This document shows, one piece after another, positions 54,492-63,764 of a stretch of 64,000 bases of DNA (the stretch's first letter is position 1; the number at the start of each line of letters is the position of its first letter). The DNA is from DASYLJ01 sp964404165 (GTDB lineage Bacteria; Desulfobacterota; Binatia; DP-6): positions 62,001 through 126,000 of the forward strand of contig CAYOIZ010000009.1 in the NCBI GenBank assembly GCA_964404165.1, written 5' to 3'. A program made the position numbers and the translations under genes. The notes below the pieces were generated by a model, which was not told where the DNA came from, ran no database searches, and was given only the letters and a program-made list of their open reading frames with translations.

Positions 54492-54821
54492 TCAGCCGGT
54501 GACGAGCACCAGGAAGACGTCACGGATCACGGAGCGTCCGAGGCGCGTGTTGAGCCGCTCGCGCAGGTCGCGCTTCAAGAAATGCAGCTCGTGCATCCAC
54601 TCGGGGCCGTCGACCTCGACGAGCAGCACGCCCCGCCGGAGGCGGCGCGGGCGCGCGTGGCGGGCGATGGTGGGGCCGACGGTGTCGTTCCACTCGCTCC
54701 AGATGGGGTAGTTGACGAGCTCGGTGCCGGCGGGAAGTCTGGACAAGGCGGCGCGGAGCGCGTCACCGAGCCGCATGGGATCGCGGGGCACGCGCGATCT
54801 GTGGCGAAAAACGGGCTTCAT
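54492..54821 (-). CDS. DUF721/DciA-like protein (probable replicative helicase loader)
   Basis: The 109-residue product from the ATG at 54821 contains the DUF721 pattern: LVNYPIWSEWNDTVGPTIA, RPRRLRRGVLLVEVDGPEW then MHELHFLKRDLRERLNTRLG, and IRDVFLVLVTG. DUF721 proteins include DciA, which loads DnaB in bacteria lacking DnaC/DnaI. It is first in the operon and divergent from nrdJ. Confidence 0.85.
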   Translation of the reverse strand: MKPVFRHRSRVPRDPMRLGDALRAALSRLPAGTELVNYPIWSEWNDTVGPTIARHARPRRLRRGVLLVEVDGPEWMHELHFLKRDLRERLNTRLGRSVIRDVFLVLVTG

Positions 54822-54853
54822 TGCAACGCCGAGACGGGATCGTGACGAACTTG

Positions 54854-54881
54854 TTGACAGCACAAGATATGGTGCTACAAC
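54854..54881 (+). promoter_or_regulatory. nrdJ promoter with NrdR-box-like operator in the spacer
   Basis: A perfect TTGACA -35 (54854-54859) and TACAAC -10 (54876-54881) are separated by exactly 16 bases. Those 16 bases, GCACAAGATATGGTGC (54860-54875), fit the NrdR box consensus (ACACwATATATwGTGT-like) at about 11 positions, with the symmetric CAC...GTG ends. NrdR repression of nrdJ is therefore likely. Only one box is seen, whereas tandem boxes are common. Confidence 0.7.
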
Positions 54882-54890
54882 CCCCTCCTC

Positions 54891-54910
54891 TGTTGCGCCA
54901 AGGCGCAACA
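54891..54910. promoter_or_regulatory. Inverted repeat in the nrdJ leader
   Basis: TGTTGCGCC-AA-GGCGCAACA has perfect 9-base arms a few bases downstream of the expected nrdJ transcription start and about 26 bases before the start codon. It could be a second operator or an RNA hairpin near the ribosome site. It does not resemble a cobalamin riboswitch, and there is no room for one. Confidence 0.6.
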
Positions 54911-54936
54911 TGTAGCGAACGGGGAGGGTGGTGATT

Positions 54937-57768
<2,832 letters not shown>

Positions 57769-57871
57769 GCTGTGTGTGCACGTCGTCGACGGTGTGGGGC
57801 GGGAGGCGACGGGGTTCGGGTGTGGTGACGTGGTCGGCCTCCCCGGAGTGGGAGGATGTCCGCGATGCGGA

Positions 57872-57899
57872 CGCGGGGCGCCCGAAAGGGCGCCCCGCG
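57872..57899 (+). terminator. Hairpin downstream of nrdJ (12-bp stem, GAAA loop)
   Basis: CGCGGGGCGCCC-GAAA-GGGCGCCCCGCG is a perfect 12-bp stem with a stable tetraloop about 100 bases after the nrdJ stop. There is no clear U tract (GCGGTTTCGG follows), so it may be a Rho-assisted or 3'-end-stabilising structure. The rest of 57769-58016 holds only the GcvH-like promoter region. Confidence 0.6.
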
Positions 57900-57934
57900 G
57901 CGGTTTCGGCACCGCGTCGTCGCCCGGACCAGGC

Positions 57935-57964
57935 TTGACACGAGCGGGTACCCCTCGGTATCGA
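57935..57964 (+). promoter_or_regulatory. Candidate promoter of the GcvH-like gene
   Basis: A perfect TTGACA (57935-57940) is followed after 18 bases by TATCGA (57959-57964). This gives a leader of roughly 45 bases before the ATG at 58017. The -10 match is partial. Confidence 0.4.
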
Positions 57965-58016
57965 CCCGCTCTCAGCACCATGAACGTTCTCGATTGCACG
58001 GGTGGGGGAGTCCGCC

Positions 58017-58403
58017 ATGGCTGACGCCCTGAAGTTCACGGAAGACCATCTCTGGATCCGCGTCGACGGATCCCGCGCCCAGCTCGGCATTTCCGACTAC
58101 GGCCAGACCGAGCTCGGCGAGGTCATCGCCGTCGAGATTCCGGACGTCGGGGACGAGATGGAGAAGGGCGAGCCGTTCGGTGAGATCGAGTCCGTGCGGA
58201 CGGTCACCGAGCTCATCTCGCCACTGAGTGGCTCCGTCACCGCCGTCAACGGCGAGCTGGAAGACCACCCGCGGATCGTGAACGAAGACCCGCTGCACGA
58301 GGGGTGGCTCATCGAGATCGAGCTGGCGGACGAGACCGAGCTCGAGGACCTGATGGACCTGGACGAGTACGAGGAGTTCGCGTCCGGGGACGACGAGGGG
58401 TGA
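58017..58403 (+). CDS. Glycine-cleavage H-protein-like protein lacking the lipoyl lysine
   Basis: The 128-residue protein follows the GcvH pattern closely (FTEDHLWIRVDGSRAQLGIS, YGQTELGEVIAVEIPDVGDE, GEPFGEIESVRTVTELISPL, NEDPLHEGWLIEIEL) with an acidic tail. In true H proteins the lipoylated Lys is in ESVKA. Here the position is Arg61 (codon CGG at 58197-58199), which cannot be lipoylated. It is a single gene with no gcvT or gcvP beside it. It may be a non-lipoylated paralogue with a binding or regulatory role, or a decayed copy, although the rest is well conserved. Confidence 0.88.
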   Translation: MADALKFTEDHLWIRVDGSRAQLGISDYGQTELGEVIAVEIPDVGDEMEKGEPFGEIESVRTVTELISPLSGSVTAVNGELEDHPRIVNEDPLHEGWLIEIELADETELEDLMDLDEYEEFASGDDEG

Positions 58404-58422
58404 GCGCCCCGGCCGGGGCGGC

Positions 58423-58725
58423 TCAGCGTCCCGGCGCCAGCGGCTGGTCGAACCGGTAGACGGTCTCGTTCGGCCGCACCAGACCGAGCTGCCTGCGAGC
58501 CTCGGCCTCCACCACCCGCGGGTCGTCGCGGAGCGCGCGGACCTGCTGCAGCAGAGCCTCGTTCTCCCGCAACCCGGCCATGGCCGTCTCGCCGAGCTGC
58601 TGGCGGAGGCTCCGGAGCTCGAGCAGGCGGGTGATGCCGTCGGAGCCGAAGAGGGCCGATCCCGCGACCGCAACGATCGCCAGGACCAGTCCGAAGGTCA
58701 CTATCTGCCCACCCCGCTCGCGCAC
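58423..58725 (-). CDS. ftsB: FtsB/DivIC-like septum formation initiator
   Basis: The 100-residue protein (GTG start, 58725) has one N-terminal membrane helix (IVTFGLVLAIVAVAGSALFG), a leucine-rich coiled coil (RLLELRSLRQQLGETAMAGL) and the C-terminal box DPRVVEAEARRQLGLVRPNE, which ends in E-x-V-Y-R-F as in FtsB/DivIC. It scaffolds the divisome. It converges on the GcvH-like gene and is divergent from the lysine-rich peptide gene. Confidence 0.9.
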   Translation of the reverse strand: MRERGGQIVTFGLVLAIVAVAGSALFGSDGITRLLELRSLRQQLGETAMAGLRENEALLQQVRALRDDPRVVEAEARRQLGLVRPNETVYRFDQPLAPGR

Positions 58726-58890
58726 CGCAGCGACTGGTAACCGAAACCGTGTAGGGAGGCAATGCGGACTTGGTAAAACGATCTGCTACTCTCCCCGGTC
58801 ACAACCCGGTAACGGTATTCTGATCGCCGGATCGCCGCGGAAACACTACGTGCCGAAATAAAAAAATATGTCCAAAACGCTGGTGCTCTC

Positions 58891-58920
58891 TTGACTCTTG
58901 CACGGATGCACCTTTATACT
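58891..58920 (+). promoter_or_regulatory. Strong promoter for the lysine-rich peptide gene
   Basis: TTGACT (58891-58896) and TATACT (58915-58920), each five of six to consensus, are separated by 18 bases. An A-rich tract just upstream (58854-58877) looks like an UP element. This is the best promoter in the window and stands out against the GC-rich background. The remaining gap from 58726 shows nothing else. Confidence 0.75.
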
Positions 58921-58990
58921 CCGCCGCAGTTGTGGATGGGATGTGGATGAGGGTTCTCGCCTGGGAGAGGGGTTAAGCAATTCAGCTTTC

Positions 58991-59009
58991 GGCTTCCATG
59001 ATGGAAGCC
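58991..59009 (+). promoter_or_regulatory. Leader hairpin just upstream of the ribosome site
   Basis: GGCTTCCAT-G-ATGGAAGCC has 9-base complementary arms (in RNA, 7 pairs with a 5-base loop). It ends 5 bases before AGGAGG (59014-59019) in a leader of about 98 bases. It may control translation or stabilise the transcript. Confidence 0.6.
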
Positions 59010-59024
59010 CAACAGGAGGTTCCT

Positions 59025-59108
59025 ATGGCCGCTGCGAAGAAGAAGACCGTTAGCAAGGCGAAGAAGAAGGCCCCGGCAAAGAAGAAGGCCGCCAAGAAGA
59101 AGAAGTAA
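59025..59108 (+). CDS. 27-residue lysine/alanine-rich basic peptide
   Basis: The ATG at 59025 follows a perfect AGGAGG (59014-59019) at 5 bases. The peptide opens MAAAKKKTVSKAKKKAPAKK. It has 14 Lys and 8 Ala in 27 residues, with no acidic residue. It resembles the tail of histone H1-like or Hc1-type DNA-binding proteins, but is far shorter than any I know as a complete protein. A strong promoter, a structured leader and a terminator support a real, highly expressed gene. A nucleic-acid-binding role is inference. Confidence 0.75.
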   Translation: MAAAKKKTVSKAKKKAPAKKKAAKKKK

Positions 59109-59109
59109 C

Positions 59110-59129
59110 GTCACGCTTTCGAGCGTGAC
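59110..59129 (+). terminator. Hairpin after the lysine-rich peptide gene
   Basis: GTCACGCT-TTCG-AGCGTGAC is an 8-bp stem with a UUCG tetraloop one base after the stop codon. There is no U tract, so it may stabilise the mRNA 3' end while termination happens at the next hairpin. Confidence 0.6.
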
Positions 59130-59231
59130 ACTGTCCGGTTTCTGTTTCTGTTCCTGCTAGGCACGTAACACCAAGAAGTAGACGCGTTTTCGTCTCAGGC
59201 GAGAGTGGGCTCCTTCGGGGGCCCCGAGAAA

Positions 59232-59261
59232 GGCCCTTCGGTACCCGCCGGGGGCCTTTTT
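59232..59261 (+). terminator. Intrinsic terminator
   Basis: GGCCC and GGGCC (59232-59236 and 59252-59256) pair around a GC-rich loop and are followed by TTTTT (59257-59261). A second stem, GGGCTCC-TTCG-GGGGCCC, lies just before it (59207-59224). This ends the short transcript of the lysine-rich peptide. Confidence 0.75.
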
Positions 59262-59284
59262 CGTTGTAGAACGCGACGGTACGC

Positions 59285-60064
59285 ATGATGCGGACCATCC
59301 CCATCCGGGCCGAGAGCGGGCGCTACGCGACGCCGCTCCTGCTCCTGCCGGACCTCTGGGCCGGCCCCGAGAGCTGGAGCACCATGGCCGGTTTCCTCGG
59401 CCATCGTGGCTGGGAAGGGGCGAGCGTCGACCTCCGTGGGATCATCGGAGGGCTCGAGGCGCGCATCGCGGCCGTGGCCGCGCACGTCTCCCGACTGCCG
59501 TCGGCGCCCGTCCTCATCGGACACGGCGCCGGTGCGCTCGTGGCTGCCGGGGTCGCGCGGATCCGGCCGCCGGCGGCCCTCGTGCTCGTCGCACCGTCAC
59601 TCACGGGTAGCGACGGCGTGCGGCGCCTGGCCTGGCGCTGGGATGCGGTGGTCGATCTGGTCTTCGGCCGATCGTGTCGGCCGCCGACGGGGCGCGTGGC
59701 CGCAGGGGTCTTCGGCGAGCTGCCCGATCGGATCGTGGCCGCGCTCGGTCCGGACGATCGCGGAGCGGTGCTCGACGTCGTACGCGGACGCGCGATGCCA
59801 CCTGGGGCGGTGCCGGTGCCGACCGTCGTCCTGGCCGGCCAGCGCGACCCGATCTGCCCGCCGGACAGGGCCGGCGACCTCGCCTCCAGCCTCCAGGCCG
59901 ACGTCGAGATCGTGCCCGACGCCGGGCACTGGCTCATCGCCGACGCGCAGTGGATGACCACCGCCAACGTGCTGCATCGATGGCTGGTCCGACGGCTCGG
60001 GGAGGGGCTGCTCGAGCTCTACGCCGAGGCCATGGCCGAGCGTGACGCCGAGGAGGGGGAGTAG
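59285..60064 (+). CDS. Alpha/beta-hydrolase-fold protein with the nucleophile Ser replaced by Gly
   Basis: The 259-residue protein has the fold's LLLLPDLWAGPESW oxyanion region, the nucleophile elbow IGHGAGALVAAGVA, the acid motif LAGQRDPICPP and the His of VPDAGHWLI. The elbow should be G-x-S-x-G, but residue 81 is Gly (codon GGC at 59525-59527). The Asp and His are kept. It may be a non-catalytic binding protein or use another residue. It converges on cysH with a one-base gap. Confidence 0.85.
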   Translation: MMRTIPIRAESGRYATPLLLLPDLWAGPESWSTMAGFLGHRGWEGASVDLRGIIGGLEARIAAVAAHVSRLPSAPVLIGHGAGALVAAGVARIRPPAALVLVAPSLTGSDGVRRLAWRWDAVVDLVFGRSCRPPTGRVAAGVFGELPDRIVAALGPDDRGAVLDVVRGRAMPPGAVPVPTVVLAGQRDPICPPDRAGDLASSLQADVEIVPDAGHWLIADAQWMTTANVLHRWLVRRLGEGLLELYAEAMAERDAEEGE

Positions 60065-60065
60065 G

Positions 60066-60782
60066 TCAGGCCTTGGAGTCGGGCTCGAGGAACGTGTGCA
60101 GCCCGCACTCGGTCTTCGACTGTCCGGCCCAGCGGCCGTCCCGCTCGTTCTCGCCCGGCATGACGGGGCGCGTGCAGGGGGCGCATCCGATGCTGGCGTA
60201 GCCCTGATCGAACAGGGGATGCGTCGGAATGCCGTGCTTCTCCATGTAGTAGAACGTGTCCCGCGAGCTCCAGGAGGCGAGCGGATTCACCTTCCACAGA
60301 CCACCCTGGAAGGCCTCGACGACGCGGATGCTCTGGCGCGTGAACGCCTGGTCGCGGCGACGGCCGTTGATCCAGGCCCGGACGCCGGGGAGGAAGCGCT
60401 TCAGCGGCTCCACCTTGTTGATGTGGCAGCAGAGGTCCGGGTTGCGCGCATAGAGGTCGAGGCCGTGACGCTCCGCGAATTCGGCGCGCGGCATGATGGG
60501 CTCGAGCTCGACCAGCGTGATGCCGAAGCGGCGCTTGATCTCGTCGCGGTAGTCGAGGGTCTCCTGGAAGTGGAAGCCGGTGTTGACGAACACCACCGGC
60601 ACCTCGGGCGCGACGGTACGGAGCATGTGCGCCAGCACGACGCCGTCGTGCTGGAACGAGCACGTCAGGATGACGTCCGGATGGAAGCGCTTCCACGTCC
60701 ACGCGAGGATGGCCTCGGGGGTCGCGCTCTCCAGCTCGAGGTTGGCGGCCTCGAGATCGACCTCGAGGGCCGGTTCGGACAT
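60066..60782 (-). CDS. cysH: Assimilatory adenylyl-sulfate (APS) reductase
   Basis: I chose the ATG at 60782 (MSEPALEVDLEAANLELES), giving 238 residues. The PAPS-reductase fold has CSFQHDGVVLAHML and VVFVNTGFHFQETLDY. [4Fe-4S] ligands Cys118-Cys119 and Cys200/Cys203 mark the APS-using type. The catalytic Cys226 is in KTECGLH. It reduces APS to sulphite with thioredoxin. No other sulphate assimilation gene is adjacent. Confidence 0.96.
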   Translation of the reverse strand: MSEPALEVDLEAANLELESATPEAILAWTWKRFHPDVILTCSFQHDGVVLAHMLRTVAPEVPVVFVNTGFHFQETLDYRDEIKRRFGITLVELEPIMPRAEFAERHGLDLYARNPDLCCHINKVEPLKRFLPGVRAWINGRRRDQAFTRQSIRVVEAFQGGLWKVNPLASWSSRDTFYYMEKHGIPTHPLFDQGYASIGCAPCTRPVMPGENERDGRWAGQSKTECGLHTFLEPDSKA

Positions 60783-60871
60783 ACGCGGGACGCTAACACA
60801 GGAAAATAGCATCGGCAAAGGTTCTGGCACTCGTTGACACGGTCAGACCCGGCTGTTAGCGCCTCCCGTCC

Positions 60872-62011
60872 ATGGACGCCTACATCGTCGACGCCGCTCG
60901 CACGCCGCGCGGCCGCCGGGGCGGAAGCCTCGCCGGTACGCACCCCATCGACCTCTGCACCGTGCCGATGAATGCCATCGTGCAGCGCACGGGCATCGAC
61001 CCGCAGCGCATCGAGGACGCCATCATCGGATGCGTCACCGAGACGGGCGAGCAGGGTGCCTGCGTGGGCCGCGCCGCGGTGCTCGCCGCGGGCTGGCCGA
61101 TCGAGATTCCCGGCTTCTCCCTGAACCGCTTCTGCGGCTCCGGCCAGACGGCGGTGAACCTGGCGGCCCAGGCCGTCGCCTCGGGCGCGCACGACGTCGT
61201 GTACGCCGGCGGCGTCGAGAACATGACCCGCTGCCCCATGGGCTCCGACGCGGGCGCGCTGCCGATGTCGCTCCTCGAGCGCTACAACCTGATCCCGCAG
61301 GGGCTGTCGGCGGAGATGATCGCCGACAAGTGGAACTACAGCCGCAAGCAGCTCGACGAGTTCGCCCTCGAGAGCCAGCGTCGCGCCTGGCAGGCGATCC
61401 AGGAAGGCCGCTTCGCGAAGAGCCTGGTGCCGGTCGAGGTCACGCTGCCCGACGGCACCACGAAGACGTTCACCACCGACGAGCATCCGCGTCCGCAGAC
61501 GACGCTCGACGGCCTCCAGGCGCTGAAGCCGTCCTTCAAGCCCGACGGCAAGGTGCACGCCGGCAACTCCAGCGGCATCGTCGACGGCGCGGGCGGCGTG
61601 CTGCTCGCCAACAAGCGCGGCGTCTCCGAGCTCGGCCTGAAGGCGCGTGCGCGGATCGTCGACACGGTCATCGTCGGCTCCGAGCCGATCATCATGCTCA
61701 CCGGGCCGATCCCCGCGACGCAGAAGATACTGAAGCGCACGGGCATCAAGGTGAACGACATCGACCTGGTCGAGATCAACGAGGCGTTCGCGCCGGTGCC
61801 CATGATCACGATGCAGGAGATCGGCATCCCGCACGACAAGGTGAACGTGAACGGCGGCGCGATCGCCCTCGGTCACCCGCTCGGCGCCACGGGTGCCATG
61901 ATCATCGGCACGCTCGTCGACGAGCTCGAGCGGCAGGACAAGACGATCGGTCTCGCGACCATGTGCATCGGCTACGGCATGGGGATCGCGACGATCATCG
62001 AGCGCGTCTGA
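60872..62011 (+). CDS. Thiolase (acetyl-CoA acyltransferase)
   Basis: The 379-residue protein has all thiolase residues: nucleophile Cys88 (LNRFCGSGQ), NEAFAPVP, His335 (ALGHPLGATGA) and Cys365 (MCIGYGMG). Overall it is closest to the degradative FadA-type acyltransferases. It either cleaves 3-ketoacyl-CoA or condenses acetyl-CoA. A TTGACA lies at 60834-60839 upstream, with a poor -10. It stands alone between cysH and the patatin gene. Confidence 0.96.
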   Translation: MDAYIVDAARTPRGRRGGSLAGTHPIDLCTVPMNAIVQRTGIDPQRIEDAIIGCVTETGEQGACVGRAAVLAAGWPIEIPGFSLNRFCGSGQTAVNLAAQAVASGAHDVVYAGGVENMTRCPMGSDAGALPMSLLERYNLIPQGLSAEMIADKWNYSRKQLDEFALESQRRAWQAIQEGRFAKSLVPVEVTLPDGTTKTFTTDEHPRPQTTLDGLQALKPSFKPDGKVHAGNSSGIVDGAGGVLLANKRGVSELGLKARARIVDTVIVGSEPIIMLTGPIPATQKILKRTGIKVNDIDLVEINEAFAPVPMITMQEIGIPHDKVNVNGGAIALGHPLGATGAMIIGTLVDELERQDKTIGLATMCIGYGMGIATIIERV

Positions 62012-62032
62012 GGCGCGGTCGCCGGATCGGTG

Positions 62033-62157
62033 CGGGGCGCGGGGGCCGTCGGGCTCCCGCGCTTGCTCGGGTCCTCGCGCGGCACCACTCCACCCCCACT
62101 CCCCACCCGCGCGCTGCGGACTCGCCGCTGCGGGAGCCCGACGACCCCCGCGCCCCG
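62033..62157. repeat. Intergenic stem-loop element, copy 2 (between convergent genes)
   Basis: Arms at 62033-62060 (CGGGGCGCGGGGGCCGTCGG...) and 62130-62157 pair at 27 of 28 positions. The loop contains the 31-base core 62080-62110, which matches 17688-17718 at 26 of 31 bases. The arms themselves are unlike those of copy 1. Like copy 1, it fills a convergent gap, here between the thiolase and the patatin gene. The rest of 62012-62229 holds nothing I can name. Confidence 0.75.
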
Positions 62158-62229
62158 TTGTGACCAGGGGCGCGTCAGACGCGCGCGCTGCTCTGCTCTC
62201 TGGGATTCAGCGAGCGCGGAGCGCTCGCG

Positions 62230-63582
62230 CTACGCGACGTGCAGATTGCGCTTCGGGACGTCGCGCAACAATACGTCGTCGGGGGCGTCGCTGTTGTCGC
62301 TGGTGAGGAGGCGCTCGAGACCCTCGCGGACTTCCTTGCGCGTCATCTGGACGCCGTAGCTCTGCAGGATCTGACGGATGAGCTCGTAGTGGCTCTCCAC
62401 CGTCTCCGTCACCGAGAGATAGCCGTGGGCGCCGGCGCTGCGGCCGGCCCAGAGGTTCAGTGGGGCCATCTTGAAGAAGGTGAGGTCGGTCTCGGCAGGC
62501 TCGATCAGGATGATGTCGCCCTGGAAGTTGGGGTCGTCCTGGTACTGGCGGATGCCGAGCTGCAGCCGCGAGTGGAGCAGGGTGCGGAAGACCTGATTCA
62601 GCACCGTCAGCATGCCCTGGTCGGCGAGCGGCCGGCCCTCGAGCACGTATCCGTTGCGCTCCGGATGGAAGCGCCTCGTGACGCGGTTCGAGAACGGACG
62701 GAACGGGTTGTAGCAGATGACGAGGTCGGCGCCGTGCTCGATGGCGACGTCGATGTTCGCGGTGCGCCGCACGCCGCCGTCGACGTAGTCGACACCCTTG
62801 AGCCGCGCCGGCTTGTAGAAGCCGGGGAGCGCCGACGATGCCTGCACCGCTTCCGAGATGGTGAGCGACGTGTCCTCGTCGTGGCCGAAGACGACGCGCT
62901 CGGCGGTGTCGAGGTTCATCGCGACGATGTAGAGCTCGACGCCGCGCACGCGGTAGAGCACGCGGAAGTCGTTCGTCATGCCGCGTCGCTCGATGTTCTT
63001 GCGCAGGTAGCGCTCGAGGTTCGCGTTGTCGAACAGCCCCGACGGCAGATACGCGAGCGGGAAGGGGAACTCGCGCGCCGCGCCGATGGCGTCGATCAGC
63101 GGCTTGGTGCACTCGATCAGGTTGTCGAGCGACGGGTTCTGGCGGGCACGCTCGAGCGGCGCCTCCAGCGCGCGCAGCACCGTCGGCGTCTGCACGAGGA
63201 AGTCGTAGAGGACGCCGGGCACGTAGCTCATCAGGTCGACGAGGAACTCGATGGGCTTGCGCGCGAACTCGGCGATGTTGAAGCCGTAGAAGTCCATCGG
63301 CCGCAGCTCGCTGAAGTCTTCCGAGATGCCTTCGAGCGAGCGCAGCATCTCGGGTGGGGTGACGCCGCCGGCGAGCGGGGCGGCGAGGAACGAGCCGGCG
63401 GAGAGACCGACGTAGATGTCGAAGTCGGTCGTCTTCCGATTGACCAGGAAGTCGTCGAGCGCCTTCAGGCCACCGAGCTTGTACGCGCCACCGGTCACCG
63501 CCCCGCCGGCGAGGACGAGGGCGATGCGAGGGTTGCGCTTGCGCGCCGCCAAGTCGCTCTTGTGGACGATCGTGAGACCCAT
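62230..63582 (-). CDS. Patatin-like phospholipase
   Basis: The 450-residue protein has the patatin oxyanion loop LVLAGGAVTGGAYKLGGLKAL, the nucleophile Ser61 in GLSAGS and the Asp268 dyad partner in YVDGGVRR. The C-terminal ~150 residues (about 300-450) are an extra helical part of unknown role (LHSRLQLGIRQYQDDPNFQG). The dyad is intact, so lipid acyl hydrolase activity is likely. It is soluble and probably cytoplasmic or membrane-peripheral. Confidence 0.94.
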   Translation of the reverse strand: MGLTIVHKSDLAARKRNPRIALVLAGGAVTGGAYKLGGLKALDDFLVNRKTTDFDIYVGLSAGSFLAAPLAGGVTPPEMLRSLEGISEDFSELRPMDFYGFNIAEFARKPIEFLVDLMSYVPGVLYDFLVQTPTVLRALEAPLERARQNPSLDNLIECTKPLIDAIGAAREFPFPLAYLPSGLFDNANLERYLRKNIERRGMTNDFRVLYRVRGVELYIVAMNLDTAERVVFGHDEDTSLTISEAVQASSALPGFYKPARLKGVDYVDGGVRRTANIDVAIEHGADLVICYNPFRPFSNRVTRRFHPERNGYVLEGRPLADQGMLTVLNQVFRTLLHSRLQLGIRQYQDDPNFQGDIILIEPAETDLTFFKMAPLNLWAGRSAGAHGYLSVTETVESHYELIRQILQSYGVQMTRKEVREGLERLLTSDNSDAPDDVLLRDVPKRNLHVA

Positions 63583-63742
63583 TCGAGATTCCCTGGCCGC
63601 GTTCGGCCGCTAGTACCCCTGGCCCGGATCGGAGCGTTGCGTCATGCGGTATAGCGAGTGAGCAATGGCCATGCCAGCTGCCTGCATCCCGTTTGGCCGG
63701 CCCTCACTGGGGCCGCCGCACGCGGATATACCCTGACCGTTG

Positions 63743-63764
63743 AAAAAATGTCACGAACTTCGTG
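63743..63764 (-). terminator. Weak intrinsic terminator overlapping the 3' end of the nucleotidyltransferase gene
   Basis: On the minus strand CACGAAGTTCGTG forms a short stem (4-6 bp) followed within 3 bases by TTTTTT (complement of 63743-63748). The stem overlaps the last codons of the gene. The gap from 63583 to 63742 upstream of the patatin gene shows no clear promoter. Confidence 0.45.

Noticed and set aside
54882..54936. Possible cobalamin riboswitch before the B12-dependent nrdJ
   Set aside because: The leader is about 50 bases, far too short, and has no B12-box-like sequence. The palindrome there is better read as an operator or short hairpin.
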